Shown here: positions 17,899 through 26,395 of the stretch, in pieces
Numbering within the stretch: position 1 is the first letter of the stretch
How the letters are laid out: every line of letters begins with the position of its first letter
Assembly: GCA_963730535.1 (NCBI GenBank)
Contig: CAVSRU010000014.1
Span: 62,001-126,000, forward strand
Direction: 5' to 3'
Origin: DASSUW01 sp963730535
GTDB lineage: Bacteria > Actinomycetota > Thermoleophilia > Solirubrobacterales > Solirubrobacteraceae
Length of the DNA stretch: 64,000 nt
The notes under the pieces: generated by a model
What the model saw: the letters and a program-made list of their open reading frames with translations, nothing else
Databases searched by the model: none
Told to the model about the DNA's origin: nothing
Made by a program: the position numbers and the translations under genes

Positions 17899-18345
17899 TC
17901 AGACATGCAGGGTGGGCCGGTAGACGAGCTCTTGGATGTGACCGTCGAGCGTCCGGCTCTCGATCAGCTCGAGGTCGAAGTCGGCCGCACCCTGGAAGAT
18001 CGGGTCAAGCCCGGTCTGACCGGTGATGACCGGGAAGAGCGTGACCTGAACGCGGTCGACCAGACCGGCGGCCATCAGTGCCCGGTTCATCGACAGGCTG
18101 CCGTGCGAGCGCAACGGCACCTCGGACTGCTCCTTGAGCCGGGCGACGACGTCGACGGCGTCACCGCTCACGACGGTCGCATTCGGCCAGTCGAGGGGTT
18201 CTTCCAACGTCGTCGACACCACCGTCGCCGGCAGCTTCCACATCCGAGTGACCCATGGGTCACGCACTTCGGACTCCTCGGTGCTCGAGGCCAGCATCCG
18301 CGCGAATGCCCGATACGTGTTGGCCCCGAAGAGCCAGGGCGACAT
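17899..18345 (-). pseudogene. N-terminally truncated dihydrofolate reductase/RibD-C family protein
   Basis: 148 codons matching the C-terminal three quarters of this family: LFGANTYRAFARML, LPATVVSTTLEEPLDWPNA, VPLRSHGSLSMNRALMAAGL, and TLFPVITGQTG near the end. The first beta strand with the SLDGF motif (about 40 residues) is missing: an in-frame TGA lies just upstream, and the acetyltransferase gene ends 40 bp away. An intact relative sits at 24421-25017. The fragment could still be expressed from the ATG at 18345, but loss of the cofactor-binding strand argues for a decayed gene. Confidence 0.6.
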
Positions 18346-18384
18346 CGCCAGCCGTCATCGCCGGCCGCGGAACCGGTGCCGCGG

Positions 18385-19155
18385 TCACGGCACACGGAGG
18401 AATTCCATCGTCGTCCACGCCGCTCGGAACCCGAGTCGAGCGTAGAGCTCCTTGGGTCGGTCCTCGTCGTCCGCGACGATCCAGAGATCGCGGACGTCAC
18501 TCGCCGCCTCAATGGCGGCGCGGGTAATCGCCGTGCCTCGTCCGCCGCCGCGATATTCCGGGTGGACGTAGACCTGAGTGATCTCCGCCGCCGCACCATC
18601 GCGCTCGAGCTGTGCGAAGGCCACCGGCGCGCCACGTTCACGCACTACCAAGACTTGAGCGCCGCGGCGGAGGGCGACCTCGCGCGACTGTGCGTGGTAA
18701 GCGCCGGGATCTTGGTCGGGAAAGTCTTCCTGATGCCAGATGACGCGCAACGCGTGCACGGCGTCATAGGGGACCGGCTCAACAGCGATGTGCGGCCCGG
18801 GTGACGGCGACATCGTTTCGAAGCGCATCCACAGCAGGCGCATCGCCTTCCAGCCTGCGGCCTCGAATCCGGGCCGCAGCGGCTCGGCGGCAGCGACGAC
18901 GTCGAAGTCCACGCGCCGGTGCGCGAGCCCCGCAAGCGCCTCGTCTGCGAACGCCATCAGCTCCTTGACGCTCATCGCCGGCTGCCGCTCGACGCGAACG
19001 ACGTTGAAGTCGAAGTAGCTCGGGTAACGCGTCGCTCGCACGACCGTTCCGTACGTCCACGGCTCGAGCACGTCACACACCGCGGCCTGCGCCCCATCAC
19101 GCCAGGCCCGCGCGCGCGCCGCCACGTCCCCCTCGATGGCGCCCGGAAACGTCAC
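18385..19155 (-). CDS. GNAT-family N-acetyltransferase
   Basis: 256 residues. The C-terminal GNAT domain has the acetyl-CoA loop VYVHPEYRGGGRGTAIT, followed by LWIVADDEDRPKELYARLGF. The N-terminal half (about 1-125) is a second, degenerate GNAT-like half as in tandem-domain acetyltransferases. Substrate unknown. GTG at 19155 is supported by TACGCT 7 nt upstream, the leaderless -10 pattern repeated in this window; an in-frame ATG at 19284 would add arginine-rich sequence overlapping the protease gene. Confidence 0.8.
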   Translation of the reverse strand: MTFPGAIEGDVAARARAWRDGAQAAVCDVLEPWTYGTVVRATRYPSYFDFNVVRVERQPAMSVKELMAFADEALAGLAHRRVDFDVVAAAEPLRPGFEAAGWKAMRLLWMRFETMSPSPGPHIAVEPVPYDAVHALRVIWHQEDFPDQDPGAYHAQSREVALRRGAQVLVVRERGAPVAFAQLERDGAAAEITQVYVHPEYRGGGRGTAITRAAIEAASDVRDLWIVADDEDRPKELYARLGFRAAWTTMEFLRVP

Positions 19156-19162
19156 GCTCGAA

Positions 19163-19168
19163 AGCGTA
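19163..19168 (-). promoter_or_regulatory. putative leaderless -10 (TACGCT) of the acetyltransferase
   Basis: TANNNT hexamer on the minus strand, 7 nt before the GTG at 19155, with no Shine-Dalgarno sequence between. It decides the start. Confidence 0.45.
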
Positions 19169-19262
19169 CGGCTGGACGACGCATACCGTGCTCGAGCGCG
19201 GGTCGCTCGGTGACCGGGGCGCCGGACGAGCCGGCGCCCCGTGTCGTAATCGGTGAGCGCGA

Positions 19263-21101
19263 TCAGCCGCTCGTGTGCGCCCACCCGACGAAGGTGGAGC
19301 GCGCGCAGCGGAAGTTGATCACGCGGATCTCGTAGGTCCCGGGCGTGGGCGCCCGCAGGTCCACTATCTCGCTGGTGTTGTCGAAGCTCGACGAGAAGAC
19401 CGGCCCGCTCGGACCGCGCACCTCAAGATCCAGGTCGGCGCTCGGCCGGTTCGCGTGGTCGACAGCGGACGGGTCGGCCGTCCAGGAGATTGCGGCGCGA
19501 AGTCGCTGATTTGCAGCGAGCTGTGTCGACGACACGACCTGCGAGCTGCCGAACGTGCCGCAGTCGACGTGCCGGCCGCCGTGGCGGTTGTCGTCGAGGA
19601 TCCGGGCGGCCGTGTCGGCGGCGATCATCCCTGCGCCGTCGACGTCGGAGAGCCGTGTCGCGCCCTCGATGTTGTTCATCGCGCTCGCCATCAGGATTGC
19701 GCGGAGTTGCTCGGGCCAGATGCCGAGGAACGGCTTGCGCTGGATCAGACGGGCAGCCGTCCCGGCGACCATCGGCGCGGCGAAGCTCGTGCCGCTGTCG
19801 GTCTGGCCGATCCACGGAGACCCGTTCGCAAGCATCTGGATGTTCGTCCCGGGCGCCGAGAGCTCCGGCTTCTCGCGGTCGCCGACCGTCGACGTCGGGT
19901 CGACGAAGCTGGACGTCGCCGACATCACGTCGTCCGCGCGCGCGGGGGTGCCGCGCAGGTCGACGTTGCCGACAGCTAGGACGTTGTAACCGTTGCCAGG
20001 TGAGGTGACGCGGCCGTCTCCCGTGCCGCGGTTGCCGGCCGACTTCACGAACAGTCGCCAGCGGTCGTGCACGAGACCGTCGGCGTGACGGTCGTCGGCG
20101 GTCACCGCGCCGGTCGCGTCGGTCCAGTAGGAGTTGGTGATGACACGTGCGCCCCAGTTGGCCGCCGAGTCGATGCGGGGCCGGTTGTCACCTGTGCTGC
20201 ACCAGCTCCCGACCGACAGCCGCGACGCCGGCGCAAAGCCCTGGAGTGTGTTCCTGATCGGGAAGGAGAAGATGCGAGCCACTCCCGGCCGGGCGCCGAT
20301 GATCCCGGCGACGCCGGTCGCGTGGGCAGTCGACGTGCCGCATGACGGTCCCGGGTCGTTCCGCTCAATCCTCATGAACGGGTTGGTCGTGTCCGCGACG
20401 CCGCCGCTCTCGACGATGCCGACCTGAACGCCCGCGCCGTCGAGGGTGTTGGCGGGCGCGAGGTTCGCGCCGACGACTTCACGCGACAGGTTCGTCTCCG
20501 GGCCACCCTGCTCGAGGTCGCCGTAGATCGTGTCGACCCGCTCATCCCTCGCCAGCTCGCGGACGACGCCGGCCGGCAGCGTAGCCCACACGAGCGGGCT
20601 CGAGGTCGACGCGGCGGCCTCCTCGTCGAACCGGCGGAGTCGTTCCAGGAATGGCGTCGTCACCTCTGCGACCTGGGCGGCGCGTCGCTCGGTCTGGAGC
20701 TGCGCGAGCTTGTCGACGTCTTCCGAGCGGGCGCCTTCCTCCGGCCGCTCGCCGAGCGGACGCTCGGGCTCGACGAGCCAGATCGCGACGGGCACGCGCT
20801 CGTCGTCGGCGAGTCCGTCGAGGTGGCGGACGAGCCGGACGTCGAGCGCTCCGAACGCGTCACGCTGCTTGGCGCGGTCGTCATCGAGGAGCGCCTCGAC
20901 GTCGACGGGCCGTCCGTCGGAACCCGTCGCCCGGAGGTCGAGGCCCTCCTTGCCCTCGATCTTCTCAACCGTTGCAGCGGTCGCGAGGGTCCCGAAATTG
21001 GCCTCGGCCTTGTTCACGACGTCGCCAGGGTCAGCCGACGCCGCGGGCGCCAACACTGCCAGCCCCGCCACGACGGCGAGGACGGGTGTCCTGCGATGCA
21101 T
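19263..21101 (-). CDS. secreted S8 (subtilisin-like) serine peptidase with Asp-to-Glu substitution
   Basis: 612 residues. Signal peptide 1-23 (LAVVAGLAVLAPAASA), a long propeptide-like region to about 200, then the subtilisin fold. His260 is in STAHATGVAGII, the oxyanion Asn in LFVKSAGNRG, and the nucleophile Ser439 in GTSFAAPMVAG. Where the catalytic Asp of the triad belongs the sequence reads VQVGIVESGG, so Glu231 replaces Asp. The C-terminal domain (about 500-612; LDLEVRGPSGPVFSSSFDN) is a beta-sandwich like P/PPC domains. ATG at 21101 has GGAGGA 7 nt upstream. It is probably an exported protease of altered activity. Confidence 0.87.
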   Translation of the reverse strand: MHRRTPVLAVVAGLAVLAPAASADPGDVVNKAEANFGTLATAATVEKIEGKEGLDLRATGSDGRPVDVEALLDDDRAKQRDAFGALDVRLVRHLDGLADDERVPVAIWLVEPERPLGERPEEGARSEDVDKLAQLQTERRAAQVAEVTTPFLERLRRFDEEAAASTSSPLVWATLPAGVVRELARDERVDTIYGDLEQGGPETNLSREVVGANLAPANTLDGAGVQVGIVESGGVADTTNPFMRIERNDPGPSCGTSTAHATGVAGIIGARPGVARIFSFPIRNTLQGFAPASRLSVGSWCSTGDNRPRIDSAANWGARVITNSYWTDATGAVTADDRHADGLVHDRWRLFVKSAGNRGTGDGRVTSPGNGYNVLAVGNVDLRGTPARADDVMSATSSFVDPTSTVGDREKPELSAPGTNIQMLANGSPWIGQTDSGTSFAAPMVAGTAARLIQRKPFLGIWPEQLRAILMASAMNNIEGATRLSDVDGAGMIAADTAARILDDNRHGGRHVDCGTFGSSQVVSSTQLAANQRLRAAISWTADPSAVDHANRPSADLDLEVRGPSGPVFSSSFDNTSEIVDLRAPTPGTYEIRVINFRCARSTFVGWAHTSG

Positions 21102-21179
21102 TCGAAATCCTCCAGGTCGGATACGTGGTCGACAGGAGGAGGTATGCCGGATGGGCGTTGACGCGCCCTTGGTGTCGAC

Positions 21180-21980
21180 TTACCGGAGCCTCATCTCTTT
21201 CATCGCGGGGGAGGCGTCCGGCGGGGCCGGAACCGTCAGGCCGGGCATGTCCTCGGGTGCGAAGGCGAGGGCGATCCCGAGGACCGCGAGCAGAACCGCG
21301 ATCCCGCGGGTGGCGACCGTCTGCCACGGCACGAGCTTCTCGGTCGCGATCAGCGCGGCGACGAGGACCATCCAGCTGACGCTCATCACCCCGAGTGCGA
21401 ACAGCGCGGCCATCAGCGCCCAGCTAGAGGCCACGCACACCCGACCGTGGTCGATCCCCATCCGCAGTGCGCCGACGGGACCGGACCGCCAGCGCTCGGA
21501 CACGAACGCGCGCGGGTTGCGGCAGCGGCGCAGGCTGCGGTTCTTCAGCGGGCTGACCTGGTAGAGGGCCGCGGCGAGGATCGCGCCGCCCGCGACGTAC
21601 GGTCCCGCCTCGTCCCAGGCGAGGACGCCGAGATCCAGCGACCGCACCCCCTCGACGAGCGCGTAGCCGAGTATGCCGACGGCCGCCCACGTGAGGAGGT
21701 ACCCGCCCACGAAGGCCGGGGTGGCCGCGATCTGAGCTCGCGCGTGCGCCAGGACCATCGGGGCGATCGACGGGAGCATCATCGCCGCCATCATGGTCAC
21801 CCACACGACGGCGAACCAGCCGAGGCCGCCGAGCTCGGTTCCCGGGCCGGCATCCATCCCGCCCATGCGATCGCCGGTCACCGCCCACGCCCCAGCCGCG
21901 ACCACGAGCAGCGACGCGACCACGCCGACCTGGACCGGCCCGGACCGCGGCGGTACGCGATTGAGGGTCGCCGTCTCCAT
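21180..21980 (-). CDS. DUF2182 predicted metal-binding integral membrane protein
   Basis: 266 residues, about seven transmembrane helices. DUF2182 hallmarks: VTMMAAMMLPSIAPMVLAHA in an early helix, and YQVSPLKNRSLRRCRNPRAF after the fourth. The function of the family is unproven; methionine-, histidine- and cysteine-bearing helices suggest metal binding. Its ATG overlaps the TGA of a short upstream fragment (TGATG), and the DUF899 gene lies before that, so the three may be one transcript. Confidence 0.85.
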   Translation of the reverse strand: METATLNRVPPRSGPVQVGVVASLLVVAAGAWAVTGDRMGGMDAGPGTELGGLGWFAVVWVTMMAAMMLPSIAPMVLAHARAQIAATPAFVGGYLLTWAAVGILGYALVEGVRSLDLGVLAWDEAGPYVAGGAILAAALYQVSPLKNRSLRRCRNPRAFVSERWRSGPVGALRMGIDHGRVCVASSWALMAALFALGVMSVSWMVLVAALIATEKLVPWQTVATRGIAVLLAVLGIALAFAPEDMPGLTVPAPPDASPAMKEMRLR

Positions 21981-22090
21981 CAGTACTCGTCGAGTCGCCG
22001 GATCCAGTGGAGCTGCGAGTCGTCCTTATGGCGCCCCATCGCCAGCAGCTCGTCGCGTGCGGCCTGCCATTCCTGGCGGCTGACGATCAG
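21980..22090 (-). pseudogene. short fragment resembling the DUF899 N-terminus
   Basis: In this frame the sequence reads SRQEWQAARDELLAMGRHKD and ends IRRLDEY at a TGA overlapping the DUF2182 start. EWQAARDEL is identical to the start of the neighbouring DUF899 protein, and the DNA match is nearly complete over about 35 bp. No start codon precedes the matched part, so it looks like a leftover of a tandem partial duplication. Confidence 0.4.
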
Positions 22091-22824
22091 TCCGGGTACT
22101 CGTCCTTGCGCCAGGCGCGAGGCTCCTCGGGCTCGGGCTTCGGCGTTCGCTTGAGCAGGAACGAGTTGTACGGCGCAACGAACGGATCGGGGGCCGACAC
22201 CGTGTAGGTGTGGTAGACGCTCCCGTTTTCACGCGCGAAGGCGATGAAGCTCGGGTTCTCGCGCAGGCCGTCCTCGAGCTTGGCTCCGACCTGTCGCCCC
22301 CAGTCCTCGAGCCACTCGGGCGGGTTGTCGACCATCTCCTTGACCCCGGGGACGTCCTGCGCCTGCTCGGGCGTGAGGGCGAGCCCGAAGTCGAAGGGAA
22401 ACTCCGTCCCGTTGGTCGAGACGTAGGGGAACTGCCAACCCATCCGCTCCTTGTAGGCGATGAGCCGATCGATCGGCGCGCGCGAGAAGCAGATCAGCGT
22501 CACGTCGCGGTGGTTCAGATGCACGCGCGTGGCGTCGAGTTCATCCCCTAGGTTCGAGCACCCGGGGCAGGCGCCGCGCTCGTAGTCGGGCCCGAACATG
22601 ATGTTGTAGGCGAGGAGCTGCGAGCGCCCGTCAAAGAGCTCGGCGAGCGTCTTCTTTCCGTCCTCGGTGTCGAACCGGTACTCCGTCTCCACCGGGACCC
22701 AGGGAAGCTGACGTCGCTGCTCGGTCACCTTCTGGCCGAGTTCGGCGTGCTCGGACTCGAGCTTCGCAAGTTCATCGCGAGCCGCCTGCCATTCCTCGCG
22801 GGTTCCGATCTTGTGCTCGGGCAT
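22087..22824 (-). CDS. DUF899 thioredoxin-like family protein
   Basis: 245 residues of the DUF899 (AhpC/thioredoxin-fold-related) family. N-terminal helix TREEWQAARDELAKLESEHA, conserved LPWVPVETEYRFDTEDGKK, then MFGPDYERGACPGCSNLGDE with a CPGC pair at the thioredoxin-like active site, and the DFGLALTPEQ region. Function unproven, probably redox. AGGAGGCG 6 nt before the ATG at 22824 fixes the start. Confidence 0.87.
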   Translation of the reverse strand: MPEHKIGTREEWQAARDELAKLESEHAELGQKVTEQRRQLPWVPVETEYRFDTEDGKKTLAELFDGRSQLLAYNIMFGPDYERGACPGCSNLGDELDATRVHLNHRDVTLICFSRAPIDRLIAYKERMGWQFPYVSTNGTEFPFDFGLALTPEQAQDVPGVKEMVDNPPEWLEDWGRQVGAKLEDGLRENPSFIAFARENGSVYHTYTVSAPDPFVAPYNSFLLKRTPKPEPEEPRAWRKDEYPD

Positions 22825-23202
22825 CGTGCGCCTCCTATGGCCGTTCGTCACGTCAGCGTAGGCGGCTCGTAGATCGCCGGTGGCCGCCTGTCGAGACCTG
22901 TGGGGTTAGGACCGGCGCGTCGCGCCGAACTCATCGCTCCGTCACGCAGTCGACTCGCTTCCTCCGCACGGGAAACCGTTGAGGACATGCACGCGTGGAA
23001 ATCCAACCCTGAGTTCGGTCAGCGAATGAGAGTGGTGCGCGAGCACGTTGCGGAGTTCACGCCAAGCGAGCTCGAGCTGATCGCCGAGGTCTCGGTGTAA
23101 AGCTGATCTCGGGGGAGGTTGACCGGCGGCCGGGTCCGGTCAGTCACCATACGTCGTCCGCGGCGGGCGGCTGCCTAGCGGCCCCCCGCGATTGCCACTC
23201 GC
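22825..23202. other. intergenic stretch, no clear gene
   Basis: 378 bp between the divergent DUF899 and FUSC genes. A 66-codon plus-strand frame (22900-23100, ending PSELELIAEVSV) is the only protein-like item; it lacks a ribosome site and a recognisable family. No repeat or terminator stands out. Confidence 0.3.
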
Positions 23203-24402
23203 TTGTACCGCACGCCCCTCGTGGACCCCAGACGTTTCGCCGATCGCATATCTGACGCTCCGCCCCTGATGCTGGCGCGGCCTTCCCTGGCCGCTCGGCG
23301 GCGCCGCTTGCGAGCACAGCTGTGGCCGATCTTGGAGACGGCGGGCGCCGCCGTGATCGCCTGGTACCTGGCCCAGCTCCTGCTGGGTGACAAGGAGACC
23401 GGCTTTGCCCCGATTGCCGCCGTGATCTGTCTTGGCGCGACGCTGGGGCAGCAGCGCGAGCGCGCGCTGGAGCTGATGGGCGGCGTGGTTGTCGGGGTGC
23501 TGATCGCGGACCTGCTCGTGCGGCTGCTCGGGACCGGTCCGCCGCAAGTCGGGCTGATGGTGTTGCTGGCCATGTCGGCGGCGGTGCTCGTTGGCGGCGG
23601 AACGCTGCTGATGACCGAGGCGGGCGTGTCGGCGATCATCATCGGCTCGGCGGCGCCGGCGTCCCTCGGGCTGTTTCCGACGCGTCCGATCGAGGCGCTG
23701 ATCGGCGGCGCCGTCGCCTTCGGCTTGCACTCGTTGGTGTTCCCGCCTGATCCGCTGCTCCACGTCAGCCGCGCCGCTCACGCGGTCTTCGGTGGCCTGG
23801 GGCGCAGCCTGGAGGAACTCGCCGCGGCGCTCGAGACGGGGGACGCGGAGCGCGCCCAGCGGACGCTGGAGGCGGCGCGCGGCCTCGACGGCACCATGCA
23901 GGAGTTCGGGGAGGCGCTCAGCCTCGGGCGCGAGACGGCGCGCTCGGCGCCCCTGCGGTGGGCCGATCGCGCCGCGCTCGACCGTCAAGAGGAGATCGGT
24001 CGGCACGTCGACTTCGCGGTCCGTGACACGCGCGTGCTCGCGCGCGACACGGTGCGCTATCTGCGCGCAGACGGCTCCCCGGTGCCCGACGTCGCCGCCG
24101 CGGTCGCTGACCTTGGGCAGGCGGTGTGGGCGCTCGCCGCCGCCTTCGATGACCCCGAGGTGCGCGATGAGGCGCGTCAAGTCGCGCTCCGGGCCGCGGC
24201 GCGCGCGAGCGAGGCGATGACCCGCCACGCCGACCTGGCGCTCACCGAGATCGCCGGGCAGGTCCGCTCCACCGCCGCCGACCTCATACGCGCCACACAG
24301 GCCGGCACGCCTGACGAGGACGCCTTCGCCGAGGCCCCGACCGACGAAATGCTCGCCGACGCGCCGGCTGGCCCGACCGCGCCGCGCGACACACCGACCT
24401 GA
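23203..24402 (+). CDS. FUSC/aromatic-acid-exporter-like membrane protein
   Basis: 399 residues. Four or more hydrophobic helices (about 45-190) contain the family-like segment FAPIAAVICLGATLGQQRERA and GGAVAFGLHSLVFPPDPL. A long soluble alpha-helical region (about 195-375) follows and ends in an acidic tail. This is the FUSC/ArAE architecture, associated with efflux of aromatic acids. Start uncertain: TTG at 23203 is the longest form and ATG at 23269 (MLARPSLAARRRR) is an alternative; neither has a ribosome site. An RNA-level link to the next gene (18 bp away) is likely. Confidence 0.75.
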   Translation: MYRTPLVDPRRFADRISDAPPLMLARPSLAARRRRLRAQLWPILETAGAAVIAWYLAQLLLGDKETGFAPIAAVICLGATLGQQRERALELMGGVVVGVLIADLLVRLLGTGPPQVGLMVLLAMSAAVLVGGGTLLMTEAGVSAIIIGSAAPASLGLFPTRPIEALIGGAVAFGLHSLVFPPDPLLHVSRAAHAVFGGLGRSLEELAAALETGDAERAQRTLEAARGLDGTMQEFGEALSLGRETARSAPLRWADRAALDRQEEIGRHVDFAVRDTRVLARDTVRYLRADGSPVPDVAAAVADLGQAVWALAAAFDDPEVRDEARQVALRAAARASEAMTRHADLALTEIAGQVRSTAADLIRATQAGTPDEDAFAEAPTDEMLADAPAGPTAPRDTPT

Positions 24403-24420
24403 ACCGAAAGGAGCTAGATC

Positions 24421-25017
24421 ATGGGCAAGACGATCATGGGCGCGGTGGTCTCCCTGGACGGGTTCATGGCCGACGACAACGACGGCGTCGGGCCGCTGTT
24501 CGACTGGTTAGGCAACGGCGATGTCGCCTGGAGCTTCCCGGGCTCCGACGACGAGGCCCGGACCACCCAGGCGTCGGCCGACTTCATGCTGGACCTGTAC
24601 GGCGACATGGCGGCGAACGTGATCGGACGGCGGGTGTTCGACATGACCAACGGCTGGAACGGCAAGCCTGCTGCCGGGGAGCACGTCTTCGTCGTCACCC
24701 ACCGGCCGCCGACGGACTGGGAGTACGCCGACACCGCGCCGTTCACGTTCGTCGACGGTGTCGAGAAGGCGATCACCGCCGCCAGGGAGTTCGCGGGCGA
24801 CCGGGTCGTCGACGTGGCGGCCGGTCAGATCGGCGGGCAGGCGCTCAGGCTCGGGCTGATCGACCAGGTGGTCGTCAACCAGGTCCCGGTGGTCTTCGGG
24901 TCCGGCCGCCCGTTCTTCGCCACCGGCGGCCTGGCCGAGCCGCTGCGGCTGGAGGACCCGACCACGATCGTCCGCGGCGACCGGGTCACGCATCTGGTCT
25001 ACGACGTCAGCCGCTGA
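24421..25017 (+). CDS. dihydrofolate reductase/RibD C-terminal family protein
   Basis: 198 residues, intact: MGKTIMGAVVSLDGFMADD carries the family SLDGF turn, NVIGRRVFDMTNGW the GRxTY-like helix, and VDVAAGQIGGQALRLGLIDQ the second NADPH-binding strand. Such proteins are NADPH-dependent reductases of unknown pterin or other substrates. AAAGGAG 7 nt before the ATG. It lies directly downstream of the FUSC exporter. Confidence 0.87.
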   Translation: MGKTIMGAVVSLDGFMADDNDGVGPLFDWLGNGDVAWSFPGSDDEARTTQASADFMLDLYGDMAANVIGRRVFDMTNGWNGKPAAGEHVFVVTHRPPTDWEYADTAPFTFVDGVEKAITAAREFAGDRVVDVAAGQIGGQALRLGLIDQVVVNQVPVVFGSGRPFFATGGLAEPLRLEDPTTIVRGDRVTHLVYDVSR

Positions 25018-25137
25018 GGCCTACCGTCCGGGGAGGATGCGATCGATGTCTCGTCAGCGCCTGACACGGGTGTCACGCCGGGCGTCGCCGTGGCGTGCGT
25101 GGTGGACGTCCAGCGGTCTGGGGAGCGCCCGCCGGGG

Positions 25138-25293
25138 TCACCAGTAATGGCGTCTGCCGCCGACCGCGCGGTTCATAGACCCGAGCAGCCAGAGGATCGC
25201 GCCGACGACGATCAGCACGATTCCAATCGTGTAGAGGATCCCAACGCCCAGGACTAGCCCGAGGATGAGCAGGATGAGGCCCAGAATGAGCAT
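25138..25293 (-). CDS. DUF6131-like small membrane protein
   Basis: 51 residues: two back-to-back hydrophobic helices (MLILGLILLILGLVLGVGIL and onward) ending in the typical tail RAVGGRRHYW. ATG at 25293 is preferred (GGGAG 5 nt upstream) since this gives the family size; in-frame ATGs at 25323 and 25350 would add a hydrophilic leader. Function unknown. Confidence 0.72.
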   Translation of the reverse strand: MLILGLILLILGLVLGVGILYTIGIVLIVVGAILWLLGSMNRAVGGRRHYW

Positions 25294-25390
25294 GGTGTCT
25301 CCCGTCGACGGTGGCTTCGCCATGTCATCCCCATCTTGCGCGCGGCTCATGCCTGGGCCTCGCGGACGTCATCGCCGTACGCGGCACCGT

Positions 25391-25609
25391 CTACGTGGGG
25401 AGCGCCGGCGGTTCTGATGGTGCCGGTACGAGCCGGGCCGCGAAGTCAGTGAGCCAGTCGGCGGCTAGGTCGCTGGAATCGATGCGGATACGCGTGCCGT
25501 CGAGCTGCAGCCGCACCTGTGCGGGTTGCCAACTCTCGGCCGGCTCGCGGATCGAAGCGGCGCCACCGCGCTCCGTCTCCTCCCTCGCCGGCGTTTGACT
25601 ATTAGCAAC
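25391..25609 (-). CDS. possible small acidic protein, start unclear
   Basis: The frame ending at 25391 reads WQPAQVRLQLDGTRIRIDSS and DLAADWLTDFAARLVPAPSE, with codon use like real genes. No ATG lies in the protein-like part; GTG at 25516 would give about 41 residues. No family recognised. Confidence 0.22.
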   Translation of the reverse strand, partial: VANSQTPAREETERGGAASIREPAESWQPAQVRLQLDGTRIRIDSSDLAADWLTDFAARLVPAPSEPPALPT

Positions 25610-25635
25610 CGGCGAGCGCGTGCGCGGCCTCGGAC

Positions 25636-25641
25636 TATGCT
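25636..25641 (+). promoter_or_regulatory. putative leaderless -10 (TATGCT)
   Basis: TANNNT hexamer 7 nt before the ATG at 25649; no ribosome site in between. Confidence 0.45.
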
Positions 25642-25648
25642 CGCCGCC

Positions 25649-26395
25649 ATGAGGATGCGGCGCGTCGCGATCGGCGGGTTGATCGCCGGCCTGTGCCTGG
25701 CCGCAGCCACGGCGGTCGTGGCGCTCGTGAGCGGCGACTTTGACGACACGCACGCCCGCGTCATCGCGTCGAGCTTGGGCTTCGGCATCTTCTCATCGCT
25801 CGGCGCGGCGGGCGCCGGACTGTGGCGTGATACGCACGACTGGCGACGTGGCCTCGGCGGCGCGACCGCCGTCGCGGCGCTTGTGGCGTACGCGCTGCTT
25901 ATCGCCGCGCTCTGGCTGTTCGACGACGAGGATGCGGTGTGGCGTGCGTTCGGCATCGCAGGGCTGCTGGCGCTCTGGGGCTCGCACGCATCGCTCGTCC
26001 TGCGCGCTCGGCGCCGCGGCGACACGCCGCTCGTGACAACGCTCGTCTGGATCTCAGTTGTCGGCGGCGCGTTCGACATGCTGATCGCGGACGCCGTGCT
26101 CGCGGAGTTCGTCGACGAGTTCGAGGAAGGGCCCGCGCGCGTCACTGCCGCGGTCCTCGTCGCCGTCATTCTCTCAACGGCGCTGCCACCACTCATCCGG
26201 CGGTTCTCACGCCTGGAGGGCGCTCCGTCGCGCGACGCCTTCGGGCGTCGCGGCGAGGACCGGGAGCTCACCGTGACCGACCTCGCCGACGAGCTGAACG
26301 CCACCGCCTCGCGGCTCGACGTCGCCAACTCCCCCGCCGACGTTCACCGCGAGGCCGCGACGCTCCGCGAGCTCGCCGCCCGCGTGCAACGCTGA
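25649..26395 (+). CDS. four-or-more-helix membrane protein with cytoplasmic tail
   Basis: 248 residues. Hydrophobic segments at roughly 7-27, 38-55, 72-90, 98-115, 130-150 and 165-185, then a hydrophilic tail (GRRGEDRELTVTDLADELNA) predicted helical. No family recognised. Leaderless start inferred from TATGCT 7 nt upstream. Its 3' end overlaps the convergent gene at 26344 by 52 bp. Confidence 0.65.
   Translation: MRMRRVAIGGLIAGLCLAAATAVVALVSGDFDDTHARVIASSLGFGIFSSLGAAGAGLWRDTHDWRRGLGGATAVAALVAYALLIAALWLFDDEDAVWRAFGIAGLLALWGSHASLVLRARRRGDTPLVTTLVWISVVGGAFDMLIADAVLAEFVDEFEEGPARVTAAVLVAVILSTALPPLIRRFSRLEGAPSRDAFGRRGEDRELTVTDLADELNATASRLDVANSPADVHREAATLRELAARVQR

Noticed and set aside
22900..23100. 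66-codon plus-strand ORF between DUF899 and FUSC
   Set aside because: No ribosome site, no -10 at a leaderless distance and no family; kept only as a note on the intergenic region.
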